Shown: positions 34,975-44,249 of the stretch, in pieces
Layout: every line of letters begins with the position of its first letter
Position numbering within the stretch: the stretch's first letter is position 1
From: Paenibacillus sp. FSL H8-0079
GTDB lineage: Bacteria > Bacillota > Bacilli > Paenibacillales > Paenibacillaceae
Length of the DNA stretch: 64,000 nt
Assembly (NCBI RefSeq): GCF_037991315.1
Contig: NZ_CP150300.1
Coordinates: 3,596,001 to 3,660,000, forward strand
Reading direction: 5' to 3'
Notes under the pieces: model-generated
What the model saw: the letters and a program-made list of their open reading frames with translations, nothing else
Databases searched by the model: none
What the model was told of the DNA's origin: nothing
Program-made: the position numbers and the translations under genes

Positions 34975-36951
34975 ATGATCGATGCACAGCAACAAATCAA
35001 CGCCGCACAAAACGGAGATCACGATGCCTTCGTTTCTCTTATAAAGGATCGAACGGATAAGCTGCACAGAGTGGCTCGCCATTATGTACGGGAGTCCAAA
35101 GATGCGGAGGATATCGTTCAGGATGCCCTGGTTAAGGCTTATGAGTCACTGCAAACGCTGCAGCAAGCCGAAGCGTTTGAGAGCTGGCTTACCAGAATTG
35201 TGGTGAACCGGGCGCTCAATCATTTGGAGAAATCCAAGCGTGTTCACCTGAGCGAAGACCCGCAGGCGCAAGAGCCATTGGTCGTTAATGATATCGATCA
35301 AACCCTGGATCTGGAGCGTGCATTGGCCAGTCTGAATCCGAAGCTGCGTCAGCTCCTATTCTTAAAATATAAGAAGGACCTGACCCAGCAGCAAATCGCC
35401 CATCTCCTGGATATGCCATTAGGTACTGTAAAAACACAATTACGGAAGGGGCTGGAACATTTGCGCAACGAAATGGCTCAAGATTTTCTCGAACGAGACC
35501 TGGATACATTACGCCTGCAGTTAAGACAACAGGCGGAGCACCAGTTTGCCGTTTCACCGGATTATGATCTGATCGTCAATGATTATCAAGAGAACACCAT
35601 GAGGGGAACAGGGAAGGGAGAAGCGGGATTCTTATGGGTTAAAACGGGGAGTGATGACGCCGTTTCTGCCACGCTCTCCAGGGACGGCAACTTGCTAGAC
35701 TATGCCATTTCCTGGGCCTCATTGGATAACGAGACACGGATATCTGAGGAAGAGCTCAAACAGCAGGCAGAGCAATTCCTGGAAGATCATTATCCCGGCG
35801 CACTGCGTGATTTTCCGTATTGTGAGATGGAGTGGATGGAAGGGATGTTTGGGTACACACGACAGCAGAAGGCGATGGGGCTGCCGCTTCCTGAGACGGG
35901 ATGCCTGATTATGGTTCACCCCAGCGGTCGAGTGGTCGCATTTAGGTACTACGGAACCGTTCCAGGGCCAGCACTCCCAACCATGATCACACCAGAAGAG
36001 GAACAGATGGCGTGTATGAAGGCGAATTTTTTGCTACATGTGGAATATTGCGTGTTGGACAAAGCCGTGTACACGGATGGTGACGATCAGGTCCATCTTG
36101 TTTACGCCCCCCGAAGTAGAGGGCTAATCTATACTGCATCATCACAGGAGGAAGTTCCGACAGCCTATAGGGCAGAAGCTGTCCCCTCTGACCCAAGAAC
36201 TCTGGACGAGTGGCCAGGTGAGTTCCCGCCCGCACGAAGCCTAGAAGAGTGGATTAGCGTAGACAACGACCAATTTCAGTTAGTACAAGACGAAAATATT
36301 GGCTCGAACACCAAGTTGATGGTGTGGAAGCAACAGAATGAAGAGCGTCCAGCCAAGAATGACCGGTCTTGGAAGGCCTATTGGGCTGATCAGATGGAGG
36401 GAACGGTCAAGGCGCGAGTAGACAGCCAAACCGGACAACTGATTGACTTTGTTTCGCATGGTAAGCCAGATCAACTAGCTCCATTAACCTGGGATCGAGA
36501 CGCATGTATAGAAGTAGCTATGGACTATGTCCGAGGACTAGCAGCCGAAATGTTGCCGTATCTCAAGCTTCTAACTGAAGAGACTGACGACGAAGATCGT
36601 TTGGAAATCATTCGCTTTGGTGTATATGTTCAAGACGTATCTGTCAGGGATGAATGCTATCAACTAGTTGTTGACCGCTCTAATGGGAGGGTCAAAAGTT
36701 TGATGTCCCCCTCCATAAGGCCAGAACAGTTAAAGAAGCTGGAGACCGTGCCTTCATTTGATTACCAGACAGCCATCCTCCGATGGACGGCACAGGCCAA
36801 GCTGCGTCTGCAATGGGAACGGATGCACAATGCTAGGGCGGAAGAGGCCCCGTACGAACTAGTGTATCGAATGATTGGTAGCGAGCACGAGCGGACGCCC
36901 GAAGTACTTGATGCGCATACGGGGAAGTTATACGAAAATACTTTTTACTGA
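34975..36951 (+). CDS. ECF sigma factor fused to a large YcdB-like domain
   Basis: 658 residues, AGGAGGTGA before ATG. The first 165 residues are a complete ECF sigma factor: region 2 (YVRESKDAEDIVQDALVKAY) and region 4 (LSPKLRQ-like LNPKLRQLLFLKYKKDLTQQ, then IAHLLDMPLGTVKTQLRKGL). From about 180 to the end is a soluble region with repeated WxxxxEGTVKARVDSQTGQL-like and ELVVDxxxG elements resembling the YcdB/YcdC (DUF4901) domain. There is no membrane segment and no separate anti-sigma gene next to it. Base composition is clearly richer in GC than the neighbours. The extension may sense a signal and control the sigma part in cis; this is inference. Confidence 0.8.
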   Translation: MIDAQQQINAAQNGDHDAFVSLIKDRTDKLHRVARHYVRESKDAEDIVQDALVKAYESLQTLQQAEAFESWLTRIVVNRALNHLEKSKRVHLSEDPQAQEPLVVNDIDQTLDLERALASLNPKLRQLLFLKYKKDLTQQQIAHLLDMPLGTVKTQLRKGLEHLRNEMAQDFLERDLDTLRLQLRQQAEHQFAVSPDYDLIVNDYQENTMRGTGKGEAGFLWVKTGSDDAVSATLSRDGNLLDYAISWASLDNETRISEEELKQQAEQFLEDHYPGALRDFPYCEMEWMEGMFGYTRQQKAMGLPLPETGCLIMVHPSGRVVAFRYYGTVPGPALPTMITPEEEQMACMKANFLLHVEYCVLDKAVYTDGDDQVHLVYAPRSRGLIYTASSQEEVPTAYRAEAVPSDPRTLDEWPGEFPPARSLEEWISVDNDQFQLVQDENIGSNTKLMVWKQQNEERPAKNDRSWKAYWADQMEGTVKARVDSQTGQLIDFVSHGKPDQLAPLTWDRDACIEVAMDYVRGLAAEMLPYLKLLTEETDDEDRLEIIRFGVYVQDVSVRDECYQLVVDRSNGRVKSLMSPSIRPEQLKKLETVPSFDYQTAILRWTAQAKLRLQWERMHNARAEEAPYELVYRMIGSEHERTPEVLDAHTGKLYENTFY

Positions 36952-36982
36952 CAAACAAAAACATCTAGCCCGAAACTAAGGG

Positions 36983-37144
36983 GTGGAAGGCATTCAAAAG
37001 CCTGCGGACGTAGAACAGCATTTTAAAAATAGACGTTTAACACAATGTTCTATAGAAAAACTTGTTGAGAAATATGCAACAGCCTTTGGAAAGCCGGCTT
37101 TGACGGTTCATTCTTCTTTGAGGCATTCATTTTCCATTATTTAG
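36983..37144 (+). pseudogene. tyrosine recombinase (integrase) C-terminal remnant
   Basis: The frame from GTG 36983 reads EGIQKPADVEQHFKNRRLTQ then CSIEKLVEKYATAFGKPALT and VHSSLRHSFSII, stop at 37142. The HxLRHSF box is active-site box II of tyrosine recombinases; one extra Ser separates His-Ser from LRHSF. The N-terminal domain, the catalytic Tyr and the first Arg are missing. Fragment only. Confidence 0.6.
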
Positions 37145-37223
37145 ACAAAGGGCATAAATTCATGAATTTGGAGGATGCGAGAGTCGATCAAACCGGCATA
37201 TTAATTGTGACCATTGAATTTTA

Positions 37224-37258
37224 AAAACGCCGAACTCGGAATATGAGTTCGGCGTTTT
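37224..37258 (+). terminator. Rho-independent terminator
   Basis: Perfect 14-bp stem AAAACGCCGAACTC/GAGTTCGGCGTTTT with a 7-base loop. Confidence 0.8.
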
Positions 37259-37304
37259 AGATAGATTATACGACGGAGGGGTGGGAGTTAAAACTACAAA
37301 CTCA

Positions 37305-37384
37305 TGTCGAGGGACAAGAACTTGTACCGATTACCGTAATGGACAAGAACATCGTCCGATTGCCGATTAGATGTGTACTTAAAT
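37305..37384 (+). repeat. copy of the dispersed repeat (tandem-unit part)
   Basis: TGTCGAGGGACAAGAACTTG runs directly into two 29-period units (GGACAAGAACTTGTACCGAT, GGACAAGAACATCGTCCGAT) and the end TTAGATGTGTACTTAA. The terminator and inverted-repeat modules are absent. Confidence 0.8.
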
Positions 37385-37573
37385 AAAAAGTACATAAGCC
37401 CTCATTAGTACCAAATAATTTTATATAAGAACATTCACATTAAAATATATTACTTATGTAACATTTCTCAAAGAAAGACTCCTAAATTATAGTCTTTCTT
37501 TTTTGTCTCAAACTCTCAATAAAAACAGGTAGTTATCTCGATAAACTTAATGGAGCGAGTAAATGAAATAATA

Positions 37574-37608
37574 ATTGCTTCTCGATCGTGTATGCGATAT
37601 ATTGCATA
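37574..37608 (+). promoter_or_regulatory. promoter and GntR-type dyad of the gntR-ilvD operon
   Basis: TTGCTT, 17 bases, TATATT (37597-37602). The dyad TATGC-GATATATT-GCATA (37591-37608) covers the -10, consistent with autorepression by the GntR protein encoded next. Confidence 0.5.
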
Positions 37609-37637
37609 TAAGAATAATTGTAATGAGGATGAAAAAA

Positions 37638-38303
37638 ATGCCAATTCCTAAAGATTTTTCCTTACCAGTCCGTATGTCCGCAAAAGAAAGAGCGTTTTCT
37701 CAGATTCAGCGATGGATCATTGATGGAACACTGCAACCAGGTGAAAAGCTTATTGATGCGGAAATGGCTGAATCGCTTGGAGTCAGCCGGACACCGATTC
37801 GGGAGGCATTTCAGTTACTCGAAGTTCAAGGCCTCGTGTCCATGCATCCAGGAAAAGAAACAAAAGTAACGAATATTGAGAAAAACGATATTTTTAAGAT
37901 GTATTCAACGATGGCTGCTCTTCAGGCCTTAGCTGCTGAAATCACCGCCCAAACTATTGTTCCAGAACAGATCGAGAAACTAAGATCCATAAATTTGGAA
38001 TTCGCAAGTTCTATTAAAAATGGACAAGTTTATCAGGCTATGGAGGTGGATGAGCAATTTCATAATTATATTGTGGAGCTCTCAGATAATCCTTATGTAG
38101 CTACATTTAATACATCTCTTCAGATTCACATTAGGCGATTTAAATACGTATTTTTAAAACAACCTATTACGGCTACACTAGCTTCAGTTGAAGAACATGA
38201 TCAGATTATTAAAGCTTTTGAAGGCAAAAATAGCAACGATGCCCATAATTTAATGAAACAAAATTTTATTCGACCGATGCAGGAACTGAACGAAATACTT
38301 TGA
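37638..38303 (+). CDS. GntR-family regulator (FadR/FCD subfamily)
   Basis: 221 residues from ATG 37638, with GAGGATG upstream; in-frame starts further up (37575, 37629) lack a ribosome site. N-terminal winged helix (QIQRWIIDGTLQPGEKLIDA then EMAESLGVSRTPIREAFQLL), C-terminal all-helical FCD ligand domain (MEVDEQFHNYIVELSDNPYV ... EEHDQIIKAFEG) with metal-type His/Asp pattern. It is 15 bases before ilvD and probably regulates it. Confidence 0.88.
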   Translation: MPIPKDFSLPVRMSAKERAFSQIQRWIIDGTLQPGEKLIDAEMAESLGVSRTPIREAFQLLEVQGLVSMHPGKETKVTNIEKNDIFKMYSTMAALQALAAEITAQTIVPEQIEKLRSINLEFASSIKNGQVYQAMEVDEQFHNYIVELSDNPYVATFNTSLQIHIRRFKYVFLKQPITATLASVEEHDQIIKAFEGKNSNDAHNLMKQNFIRPMQELNEIL

Positions 38304-38318
38304 AATGAGGGAAGAAAC

Positions 38319-40010
38319 ATGGAAAATAAAAAAGATCTTCGCATTCGAAGCAAGGTAATCAGTGAAGGTGCTAACCGGGTACCGAACAGAGCGATGCTGC
38401 GTGCAGTTGGATTTCAAGATGAGGATTTTAAAAAGCCAATGATCGGAATAGCAAGTACGTGGAGTGAAGTAACACCGTGTAATATGCACATCAATGATTT
38501 AGCGGTGCAAGCTAAGCGGGGCGCACGTAATAACGGCGGTGCTCCACTAATTTTTAATACGATTACCGTTTCTGATGGGATCTCGATGGGGCATGGCGGG
38601 ATGTTGTTCTCGCTACCAAGTCGGGAAGCTATAGCTGATTCGATTGAAATTGTGACCGGAGCCGAGCGTTTTGACGGCGTTGTTGCAATCGGTGGGTGTG
38701 ACAAGAATACGCCTGCATGTTTGATGGCTATTGGACGGATGAATATTCCTTCTGTTTATGTATATGGAGGAACCATTCAACCTGGTAATCTCGACGGTAA
38801 AAAAGTGGATATCGTTTCAGCTTTTGAAGCCGTTGGGCAATATCAAGATGGAAAAATAACAGACGAACAATTGCATAAGGTCGAATGCAGTGTTTGTCCA
38901 GGTCCAGGGGCTTGTGGGGGGATGTATACCGCTAATACGATGGCCGCAGCTGCAGAAGCAATGGGTATGTGTTTGCCTGGTTCTTCTTCGACATCAGCTA
39001 TCTCAGCGGATAAAGCATTGGAATGCGAAGCAGCCGGTAAGCAGGTCATCTCACTTCTTGAACAGGAAATCTACCCAAGAGACATTATGACGAAGAAAGC
39101 ATTTGAGAATGCGATCACCGTTGTTATGGCTCTAGGGGGATCAACCAACGCATTTCTCCATCTGCTAGCTATTGCGCACTCCGTAGAAGTGGATTTAACC
39201 TTGGATGATTTTGAACGAATTCGCTTGCGTGTTCCTCATTTGGCAGATCTGAAGCCAAGTGGTCAGTATGTCATGCAGGATTTGAATGATATTGGTGGTG
39301 TTTCCGGGGTAATGAAGCTATTGCTCGCTGAGGGATTACTTCATGGGGATTGCCTCACCGTAACTGGTAAAACGTTGGCGGAGAATTTAGCGGAAGCTGC
39401 TCCACTTCAGAATGATCAAGAGATTATACGTCCACTCAATAATCCGCTTAAACCAAATGGACCACTGGTTGTGCTTCGAGGAAACCTAGCTCCTGAAGGT
39501 GCTGTCGCCAAAATGTCAGGCATGAAGATACAACAGTTTTCCGGACCGACAAAGGTGTACGATAGCGAAGATGAAGCGACAGAAGCGATCATGAATGATG
39601 AAATTCAAGAAGGGGACGTATTGGTCATACGCTATTGTGGACCGAAGGGTGGACCAGGTATGCCTGAGATGCTTTCCGTTACAGCACTCATTGTAGGGAA
39701 AGGTCTCGGTGGGAAAGTTGCTCTCATAACAGATGGTAGGTTCTCGGGTGGCTCGCATGGATTTGTAGTCGGCCATGTATCCCCTGAGGCACAAGTAGGT
39801 GGACCGATCTCTTTGCTCCAAAATGGAGATATTATCACCATCGATAGCGACATTCAGGAAATTAAGGTTGAAGTGCCAGAAGAAGAGTTGGCCGCTCGAG
39901 CGCAAGCTTGGGTACAACCGCCACTGAAAGTGAAATCCGGTGTACTTGCCAAATATGCTAAATTAGTTTCCTCTGCTTCAAGAGGTGCAGTAACAGATTT
40001 GATGGAATAG
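38319..40010 (+). CDS. ilvD: dihydroxy-acid dehydratase
   Basis: 563 residues, normal length for bacterial IlvD (about 555-570). Iron-sulfur ligand regions are intact: [20 protein letters not shown] and [20 protein letters not shown], and the C-terminal [20 protein letters not shown]. The enzyme dehydrates dihydroxy-isovalerate and dihydroxy-methylvalerate in valine and isoleucine synthesis. Its pairing with a GntR regulator, away from other ilv genes, suggests either a second copy or regulation by a pathway intermediate; a sugar-acid dehydratase of the same family is the less likely alternative. Confidence 0.88.
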   Translation: MENKKDLRIRSKVISEGANRVPNRAMLRAVGFQDEDFKKPMIGIASTWSEVTPCNMHINDLAVQAKRGARNNGGAPLIFNTITVSDGISMGHGGMLFSLPSREAIADSIEIVTGAERFDGVVAIGGCDKNTPACLMAIGRMNIPSVYVYGGTIQPGNLDGKKVDIVSAFEAVGQYQDGKITDEQLHKVECSVCPGPGACGGMYTANTMAAAAEAMGMCLPGSSSTSAISADKALECEAAGKQVISLLEQEIYPRDIMTKKAFENAITVVMALGGSTNAFLHLLAIAHSVEVDLTLDDFERIRLRVPHLADLKPSGQYVMQDLNDIGGVSGVMKLLLAEGLLHGDCLTVTGKTLAENLAEAAPLQNDQEIIRPLNNPLKPNGPLVVLRGNLAPEGAVAKMSGMKIQQFSGPTKVYDSEDEATEAIMNDEIQEGDVLVIRYCGPKGGPGMPEMLSVTALIVGKGLGGKVALITDGRFSGGSHGFVVGHVSPEAQVGGPISLLQNGDIITIDSDIQEIKVEVPEEELAARAQAWVQPPLKVKSGVLAKYAKLVSSASRGAVTDLME

Positions 40011-40163
40011 ACAATTAAACATTGATGCTACATATAAAATGGGAGGGGAGAAGCTGCTACAACGAATGAATGAAGCGCGCTAAACAAAAAAACGCCAGCT
40101 TTAGAGATCAAGAATGTCGCAAGAAAAAGATGAAGAATTTAGTTTCATCATTTGAAAATGAAG

Positions 40164-40228
40164 TGCACCCCCTAGAATAGACATTGGAAAAACCCCTGAG
40201 TTTAGCCGATGAAATTCTAGGGGGTGTA
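40164..40228. mobile_element. paired IS ends without transposase (possible mini-IS)
   Basis: TGCACCCCCTAGAATAGACA at the left and, inverted at the right, TACACCCCCTAGAATTTCAT share 13 perfect bases (40166-40178 and 40214-40226) around a 35-bp centre. This looks like the ends of an IS3-type element left after internal deletion. It also could work as a hairpin terminator after ilvD (TATTTTTG follows). The preceding 150 bases hold no clear gene. Confidence 0.45.
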
Positions 40229-40361
40229 TTTTTGTTTGTACCGTTTCTCGACTTTCATTAATTGGGGTTCGCTACGAATAGCAGGCAGGTTCCGGCTAGT
40301 GCAGGAATGTTTGGATGGTCTAAATCTCGAATGAGTAAATATTGATTGCCAATGCAACAAG

Positions 40362-40521
40362 TTGTCGGGGGACAAGAACATGTTCCCATTGAAGTCGCTA
40401 TTTTAGCGGCTTTTTTATTTTATCGGTACAAGTTCTTGTCCCAAGCTAAGGACAAGAACTTGTACCGATTGCCGGAATTGACAAGAACATAGTCCGATTG
40501 CCGATTAGATGTATATCTAAA
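40362..40521 (+). repeat. second full copy of the dispersed GGACAAGAAC repeat
   Basis: Same order of modules as 34711: TTGTCGGGGGACAAGAACAT; terminator hairpin with seven T; 20-bp inverted repeat around CAAGCTAA (40422-40470); two 29-period units; end palindrome TTAGATGTATATCTAA (40505-40520). It differs from 34711 at only a few positions. Confidence 0.85.
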
Positions 40522-40658
40522 CAATGCACGCATGGACTTAAGACCTTTTTCATCACCATAATACATGAAAATGTTCACATTGTTATGGACAACTGACAAA
40601 TTTAGAGGGGAGAAATACGCTTGGCTAAGTATTAAAATCGGACTGAAACTAGCTACTG

Positions 40659-40732
40659 AGGACAAAAACTTGTACCGATTACCGAAATGGACAAGAACCT
40701 AGTCCGATTACCGATTAGATATATATCTAAAC
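40659..40732 (+). repeat. third tandem-unit copy of the dispersed repeat
   Basis: GGACAAAAACTTGTACCGAT and GGACAAGAACCTAGTCCGAT, 29 bases apart, ending in the perfect palindrome TTAGATATATATCTAA. It lies only 137 bases after the previous copy. Confidence 0.8.
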
Positions 40733-40773
40733 ATTGATCACATGCACTTAAAGCTTTATTAAGTACCATATGA

Positions 40774-40803
40774 TTGTTCTTACTAGATGGTACACGCTAT
40801 ACT
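40774..40803 (+). promoter_or_regulatory. promoter of the hypothetical gene at 40863
   Basis: TTGTTC, 18 bases, TATACT, located 42 bases after the end palindrome of the repeat. Confidence 0.45.
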
Positions 40804-40862
40804 GATAAGACGAGAGGGCTACGGCCTTCTTTGATTTGTTAGACAGGGGAGGGGAGATAAAT

Positions 40863-41168
40863 ATGAACATTACGGATGCAGCGATGGTTTTCGAGGAAGG
40901 CGACCTGGTTAATATATTGACGCACACAGCACATAACGGTATCATCGATGATCGCAGCTCAGGCCGTATAAAGGCAGTTGAATACAAGGTCGCGCCAGTT
41001 CCCAATTATGGAGGTACGCCATCGTTAATTATGTTTACATTGCAGGAGCTGACAGAAGGGACTAGAACTCAGTATTTATGTCAGTTTCCCGAACGTATAA
41101 AATATTCAGACGGCGAGTTGACCTTTAAGGACGATCATCACTACTTCACAGTCAAACGACAAAAATAA
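40863..41168 (+). CDS. hypothetical protein, 101 residues
   Basis: Starts at ATG 40863 after a strong GGGAGGGGAG; an in-frame TTG at 40836 is upstream of it. The protein is soluble, beta-rich in appearance (FEEGDLVNILTHTAHNGIID, RIKAVEYKVAPVPNYGGTPS, FTLQELTEGTRTQYLCQFPE) and ends YFTVKRQK. It may be a small SH3-like barrel, but no family is recognised. Monocistronic, with its own promoter and a short hairpin after it. Confidence 0.6.
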   Translation: MNITDAAMVFEEGDLVNILTHTAHNGIIDDRSSGRIKAVEYKVAPVPNYGGTPSLIMFTLQELTEGTRTQYLCQFPERIKYSDGELTFKDDHHYFTVKRQK

Positions 41169-41181
41169 TTGTTTTCCAGAT

Positions 41182-41203
41182 GGCGCCCTAGGGCGTCTTG
41201 TTT
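41182..41203 (+). terminator. weak hairpin terminator
   Basis: GCGCCC-TA-GGGCGT followed by CTTGTTT. Confidence 0.5.
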
Positions 41204-41240
41204 CTGTCTACGATTTGATAACAAAACGTAAAGTGGGTTT

Positions 41241-41367
41241 ATAGAGTGGTTGGACACTCGAAGCCACCTCAGATACACTAAATGAAATGAGGAGAGTGTT
41301 CATGAAAAGACGATTTAGATGCCCCGTTGAGGCGAAAAAGGAGTATGTCGTAGAAGTACGAATGTAG
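41241..41367 (+). mobile_element. left end of an IS3-family element with truncated orfA
   Basis: GAGTGGTTGGACACTCGAAG resembles IS3-type terminal inverted repeats. It is followed by GAGGAGAG and an ATG at 41302 whose frame reads MKRRFRCPVEAKKEYVVEVR then M and stop, the start of an orfA-type transposase cut after 21 codons. The rest of the element is missing. It marks the left edge of the AT-rich island. Confidence 0.5.
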
Positions 41368-41536
41368 TGTTCGTTTTGTGTTGTCATAATTAGTGAGAAT
41401 TATATATTTATGCATTAATATACAATAGATCTAAAGGAAATATATTTTGAGAATAATTTAATTATAGGGTATTCAGTACATTAGAAATTGAGTTGTTATT
41501 TAGAATGAATTAATACAGATTCAGAGGGGAATAAAA

Positions 41537-42811
41537 ATGAATTTTATTAAACGGATTTTTGGTATAGAAAAAACAAAAAAGCAGAATGATAATACAAAAA
41601 AATTCAAAGGTCCGGGTGATTTGTCTTTAGGAGAACAGAATCGTTCACTTTCTAATGATGTATCCTATGAAATATCTATGAAGAATGAGCTGGGATTGTC
41701 TTTATACTCATCCCATGTAGGTGTTCCTACTGGGAATACGGCTACAGATTTTTACGTGTATGAATGGTTCATCAAGAGTACAGATGAAGTATTCTATGTG
41801 GGTAAGGGGCGCGGTAACCGGTTTAAAGATTTCCACCAGAGAGCATATGAAGCTGAAAGAATTCGTAATATGTATGATACGGAAAATCGATTTATTGGTA
41901 CGGGATTAACAGAAGAACAAGCATTGGAACTAGAGACACAAGAAATGGTTAGGCTTCTAAACGAAACTAATGATAAATTAACGAATCGTATAATACCGCT
42001 GTTTACTAAACGCGGTAATGGATATGAACGTAGTCTTAATACCCCTCTACTGTCATTTGAAAGAGCTCCTCATCAGTATGCAAATGAGATTGAGGAACAT
42101 TACTTCAACATAACCTCGCGTCCATTCGACAAAGTTGAATATGATAACTTAAAAGCAGTAGTTTTTATTACCCGAAATATGAGGAATGAGCTGAATATCA
42201 TATATAATGGTAATCCAGACAAATACATAAGTGAAACAAAGAAATTATTATCAACCAGTGGGAATAAAATAATCAAAAGTCAATTTGCAAAGTCGGTCAC
42301 AGCGTGGATTTATATTGGAGATGAAGGTGTATCCAGTGTTAATTTAGATCAAGAGAAAGCATTAGAAAGGCTCGGGATACATATTCCTGTTTATCATCTT
42401 ATAGATGTATGGAAGCTTTTAAAAGAAAAATGGGATGTAGTGGAGACAAATTCTGTTGAAGAAATTCCAATATATCCAATCCATAATAGAGTTTTGCTTC
42501 AAGATATTAAGCATTTGAATAACTGGGAAAAAGGGTTTGATGAAGGGTTCTCATATTGGGAAGAAGGCGAAATAGAAAGAAAAAAGGGCCGTCTCGAAAA
42601 AGCTATTGAACTATTTGATATTGCAAGATATAACGGATACAATGCTCCAGCTTTATATAAATCGTATGCAATGTCCTATCGGAAATTGAAAGACTACGAT
42701 AATGAGATAGCAATATTAAGTGAGGCCCTCGTACGTTATCCATCGCTAGAATTAAAGGAGCGTCGAGAAAAATCTCTAGAGTTAAGACAAAAAATAAATA
42801 AAAATAAATAG
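41537..42811 (+). CDS. GIY-YIG-like nuclease-domain protein with C-terminal TPRs
   Basis: 424 residues, GAGGGGAA before ATG. A GIY-YIG-like core lies at about residues 72-140 (YVYEWFIKSTDEVFYVGKGR then GNRFKDFHQRAYEAERIR ... EEQALELETQE): the two Tyr strands, the Arg and a Glu are recognisable, with YxYE/FYVGKG in place of GIY/YIG. The middle (190-330) is unassigned. The C-terminus (350-424) has two tetratricopeptide helices (GRLEKAIELFDIARYNGYNA). AT-rich, flanked by IS and gene remnants; a defence or mobile-element nuclease is plausible. Confidence 0.65.
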   Translation: MNFIKRIFGIEKTKKQNDNTKKFKGPGDLSLGEQNRSLSNDVSYEISMKNELGLSLYSSHVGVPTGNTATDFYVYEWFIKSTDEVFYVGKGRGNRFKDFHQRAYEAERIRNMYDTENRFIGTGLTEEQALELETQEMVRLLNETNDKLTNRIIPLFTKRGNGYERSLNTPLLSFERAPHQYANEIEEHYFNITSRPFDKVEYDNLKAVVFITRNMRNELNIIYNGNPDKYISETKKLLSTSGNKIIKSQFAKSVTAWIYIGDEGVSSVNLDQEKALERLGIHIPVYHLIDVWKLLKEKWDVVETNSVEEIPIYPIHNRVLLQDIKHLNNWEKGFDEGFSYWEEGEIERKKGRLEKAIELFDIARYNGYNAPALYKSYAMSYRKLKDYDNEIAILSEALVRYPSLELKERREKSLELRQKINKNK

Positions 42812-42974
42812 TATAGCCCTTGGCTTGTAATATCCAATTTGATTGAGAACTAAGCACAATTTTCTGACTTTATAAATTGTGAATGAACTATTTAATTAAA
42901 AGAAATTTTAAGCATTACAATAAGGGCAATTGCCTTGTATAATTATAGGGAGTTAGGAACTGCCCCTATAACGT

Positions 42975-43150
42975 GAGACAAAAAAACCACCATCAGTGCG
43001 CTAACTTTATATGGTGGACTTGATGTCTGGGAAGAGGATTCATCCGAAGTCAAAGGTTTTGTTAGTAACAAGTGATATGAATATGCAGAAGGTTTACAGG
43101 GTTTCCATTTATCGAACGACCAGGTTCTTATATGTAGGTTAAAACATTAA
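42975..43150 (+). pseudogene. gene remnant with in-frame stop
   Basis: One frame reads TTISALTLYGGLDVWEEDSS then EVKGFVSNK, a TGA stop, then YEYAEGLQGFHLSNDQVLIC and a final stop at 43148. Composition is protein-like on both sides of the internal stop. No start remains and the family is unknown. Confidence 0.35.
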
Positions 43151-43170
43151 TGCAGAAAGGAAGAGGATAA

Positions 43171-44223
43171 GTGAGGATTCTAACTAACATTGATTCCAGA
43201 CACTTTGATGAGTTAAAACAACTTGTTGCTGGATCAGACGAGTTGCATATTGTCAGTCCTTTCTTAATGGAATCATTTGATATTTTCTTCGATGAAATTA
43301 TCGCCAACTCGGAGATTAAACGCATTGTGCTGGTAACAAAATTAAAGGATAATGACCCTGACTTATTGAGAAAGGCAAATTCGTTGCATTCGTTCCTTTT
43401 CAATTGCCTTACGAAGGCAATTGCTTTTCGAGTTCATGAAGATAGCAAGTTGCATGGAAAGATTTATATCGCACATAAGAATGGAGTCCCAATCAGGGGG
43501 ATTATCACTTCTGCGAACTTTACAGACAACGGGCTGAACCAGAATCATGAGTGGGGCGTGCTAGTTGAAGATCAAGAAGCTTTGAAGAAGGTGATTGCCG
43601 ATATCGGAAAAGTAAGTAGCCATGCACTAACGCGTGAGGAGCTTCAGAGGATTATTGAAAATATTGACAGTTATGCTAAAAATGAAGAAGTACATAAAGT
43701 GCCAAAATTTGATCTTGAGGTAGGTCATCTATTTAAGAAAAAAACAGTTGAACTTAAACCAGATGTTCGATATTTTATAAAGCCAGTTGGTTCTTCTGAC
43801 CGTCCGTTCGAAACTACAAGAAAACTGAACAGTGACTTTGAAAAGATGCACTTCTCTCGGAGACCTACTCCTGTGCGTATAGGGGATATATTAATATGTA
43901 ATGGAGTTGGTACGACGAAACTTCTAGGTTATTTTGAAGTAATTAGTGAACCCTATATTTGGGATAGTACAAGCCAATGGTCTTGGGAGCTGGAAGTAAA
44001 GAATTTATGTCCAGAGTACAGCGAATCTTGGAACACATTCAATAATACGATAGCTAGTATCGTAGCGTCCTATGATCATGTTCATCCTGTAACTAATGTC
44101 GGAGGAAGTACTCTTGGTGCATTACAGTTTGGGCGGGGCAGAATACAACTGACTGAAGAGTTTGCGAAGCATGTTATCGAATTAATGGAAGGTAGTGTGA
44201 AAGCAAAGAAGGAGAACAAATAA
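43171..44223 (+). CDS. PLD-type nuclease domain protein
   Basis: 350 residues from GTG 43171 (AAGAGGA upstream). The first half is a phospholipase-D-like nuclease domain: FDELKQLVAGSDELHIVSPF and the HKD motif KLHGKIYIAHKNGVPIRGII then TSANFTDNGLNQNHEWGV, with His, Lys, Asn and Glu in place. Such single-motif domains dimerise, as in BfiI/NgoFVII-type restriction enzymes. The second half (190-350) has an EVE/PUA-like look (PVRIGDILICNGVGTTKLLG) and could read modified bases or nucleic acids. Likely a restriction or defence component. Confidence 0.7.
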   Translation: MRILTNIDSRHFDELKQLVAGSDELHIVSPFLMESFDIFFDEIIANSEIKRIVLVTKLKDNDPDLLRKANSLHSFLFNCLTKAIAFRVHEDSKLHGKIYIAHKNGVPIRGIITSANFTDNGLNQNHEWGVLVEDQEALKKVIADIGKVSSHALTREELQRIIENIDSYAKNEEVHKVPKFDLEVGHLFKKKTVELKPDVRYFIKPVGSSDRPFETTRKLNSDFEKMHFSRRPTPVRIGDILICNGVGTTKLLGYFEVISEPYIWDSTSQWSWELEVKNLCPEYSESWNTFNNTIASIVASYDHVHPVTNVGGSTLGALQFGRGRIQLTEEFAKHVIELMEGSVKAKKENK

Positions 44224-44249
44224 GAGCCTGGGCGAACATCGACCTTCCT

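Noticed and set aside
37313..37370. Two GGACAAGAAC units as a mini CRISPR array
   Set aside because: The period of 29 leaves only about 4 non-repeated bases between units; there are no spacers of CRISPR length and no cas genes.
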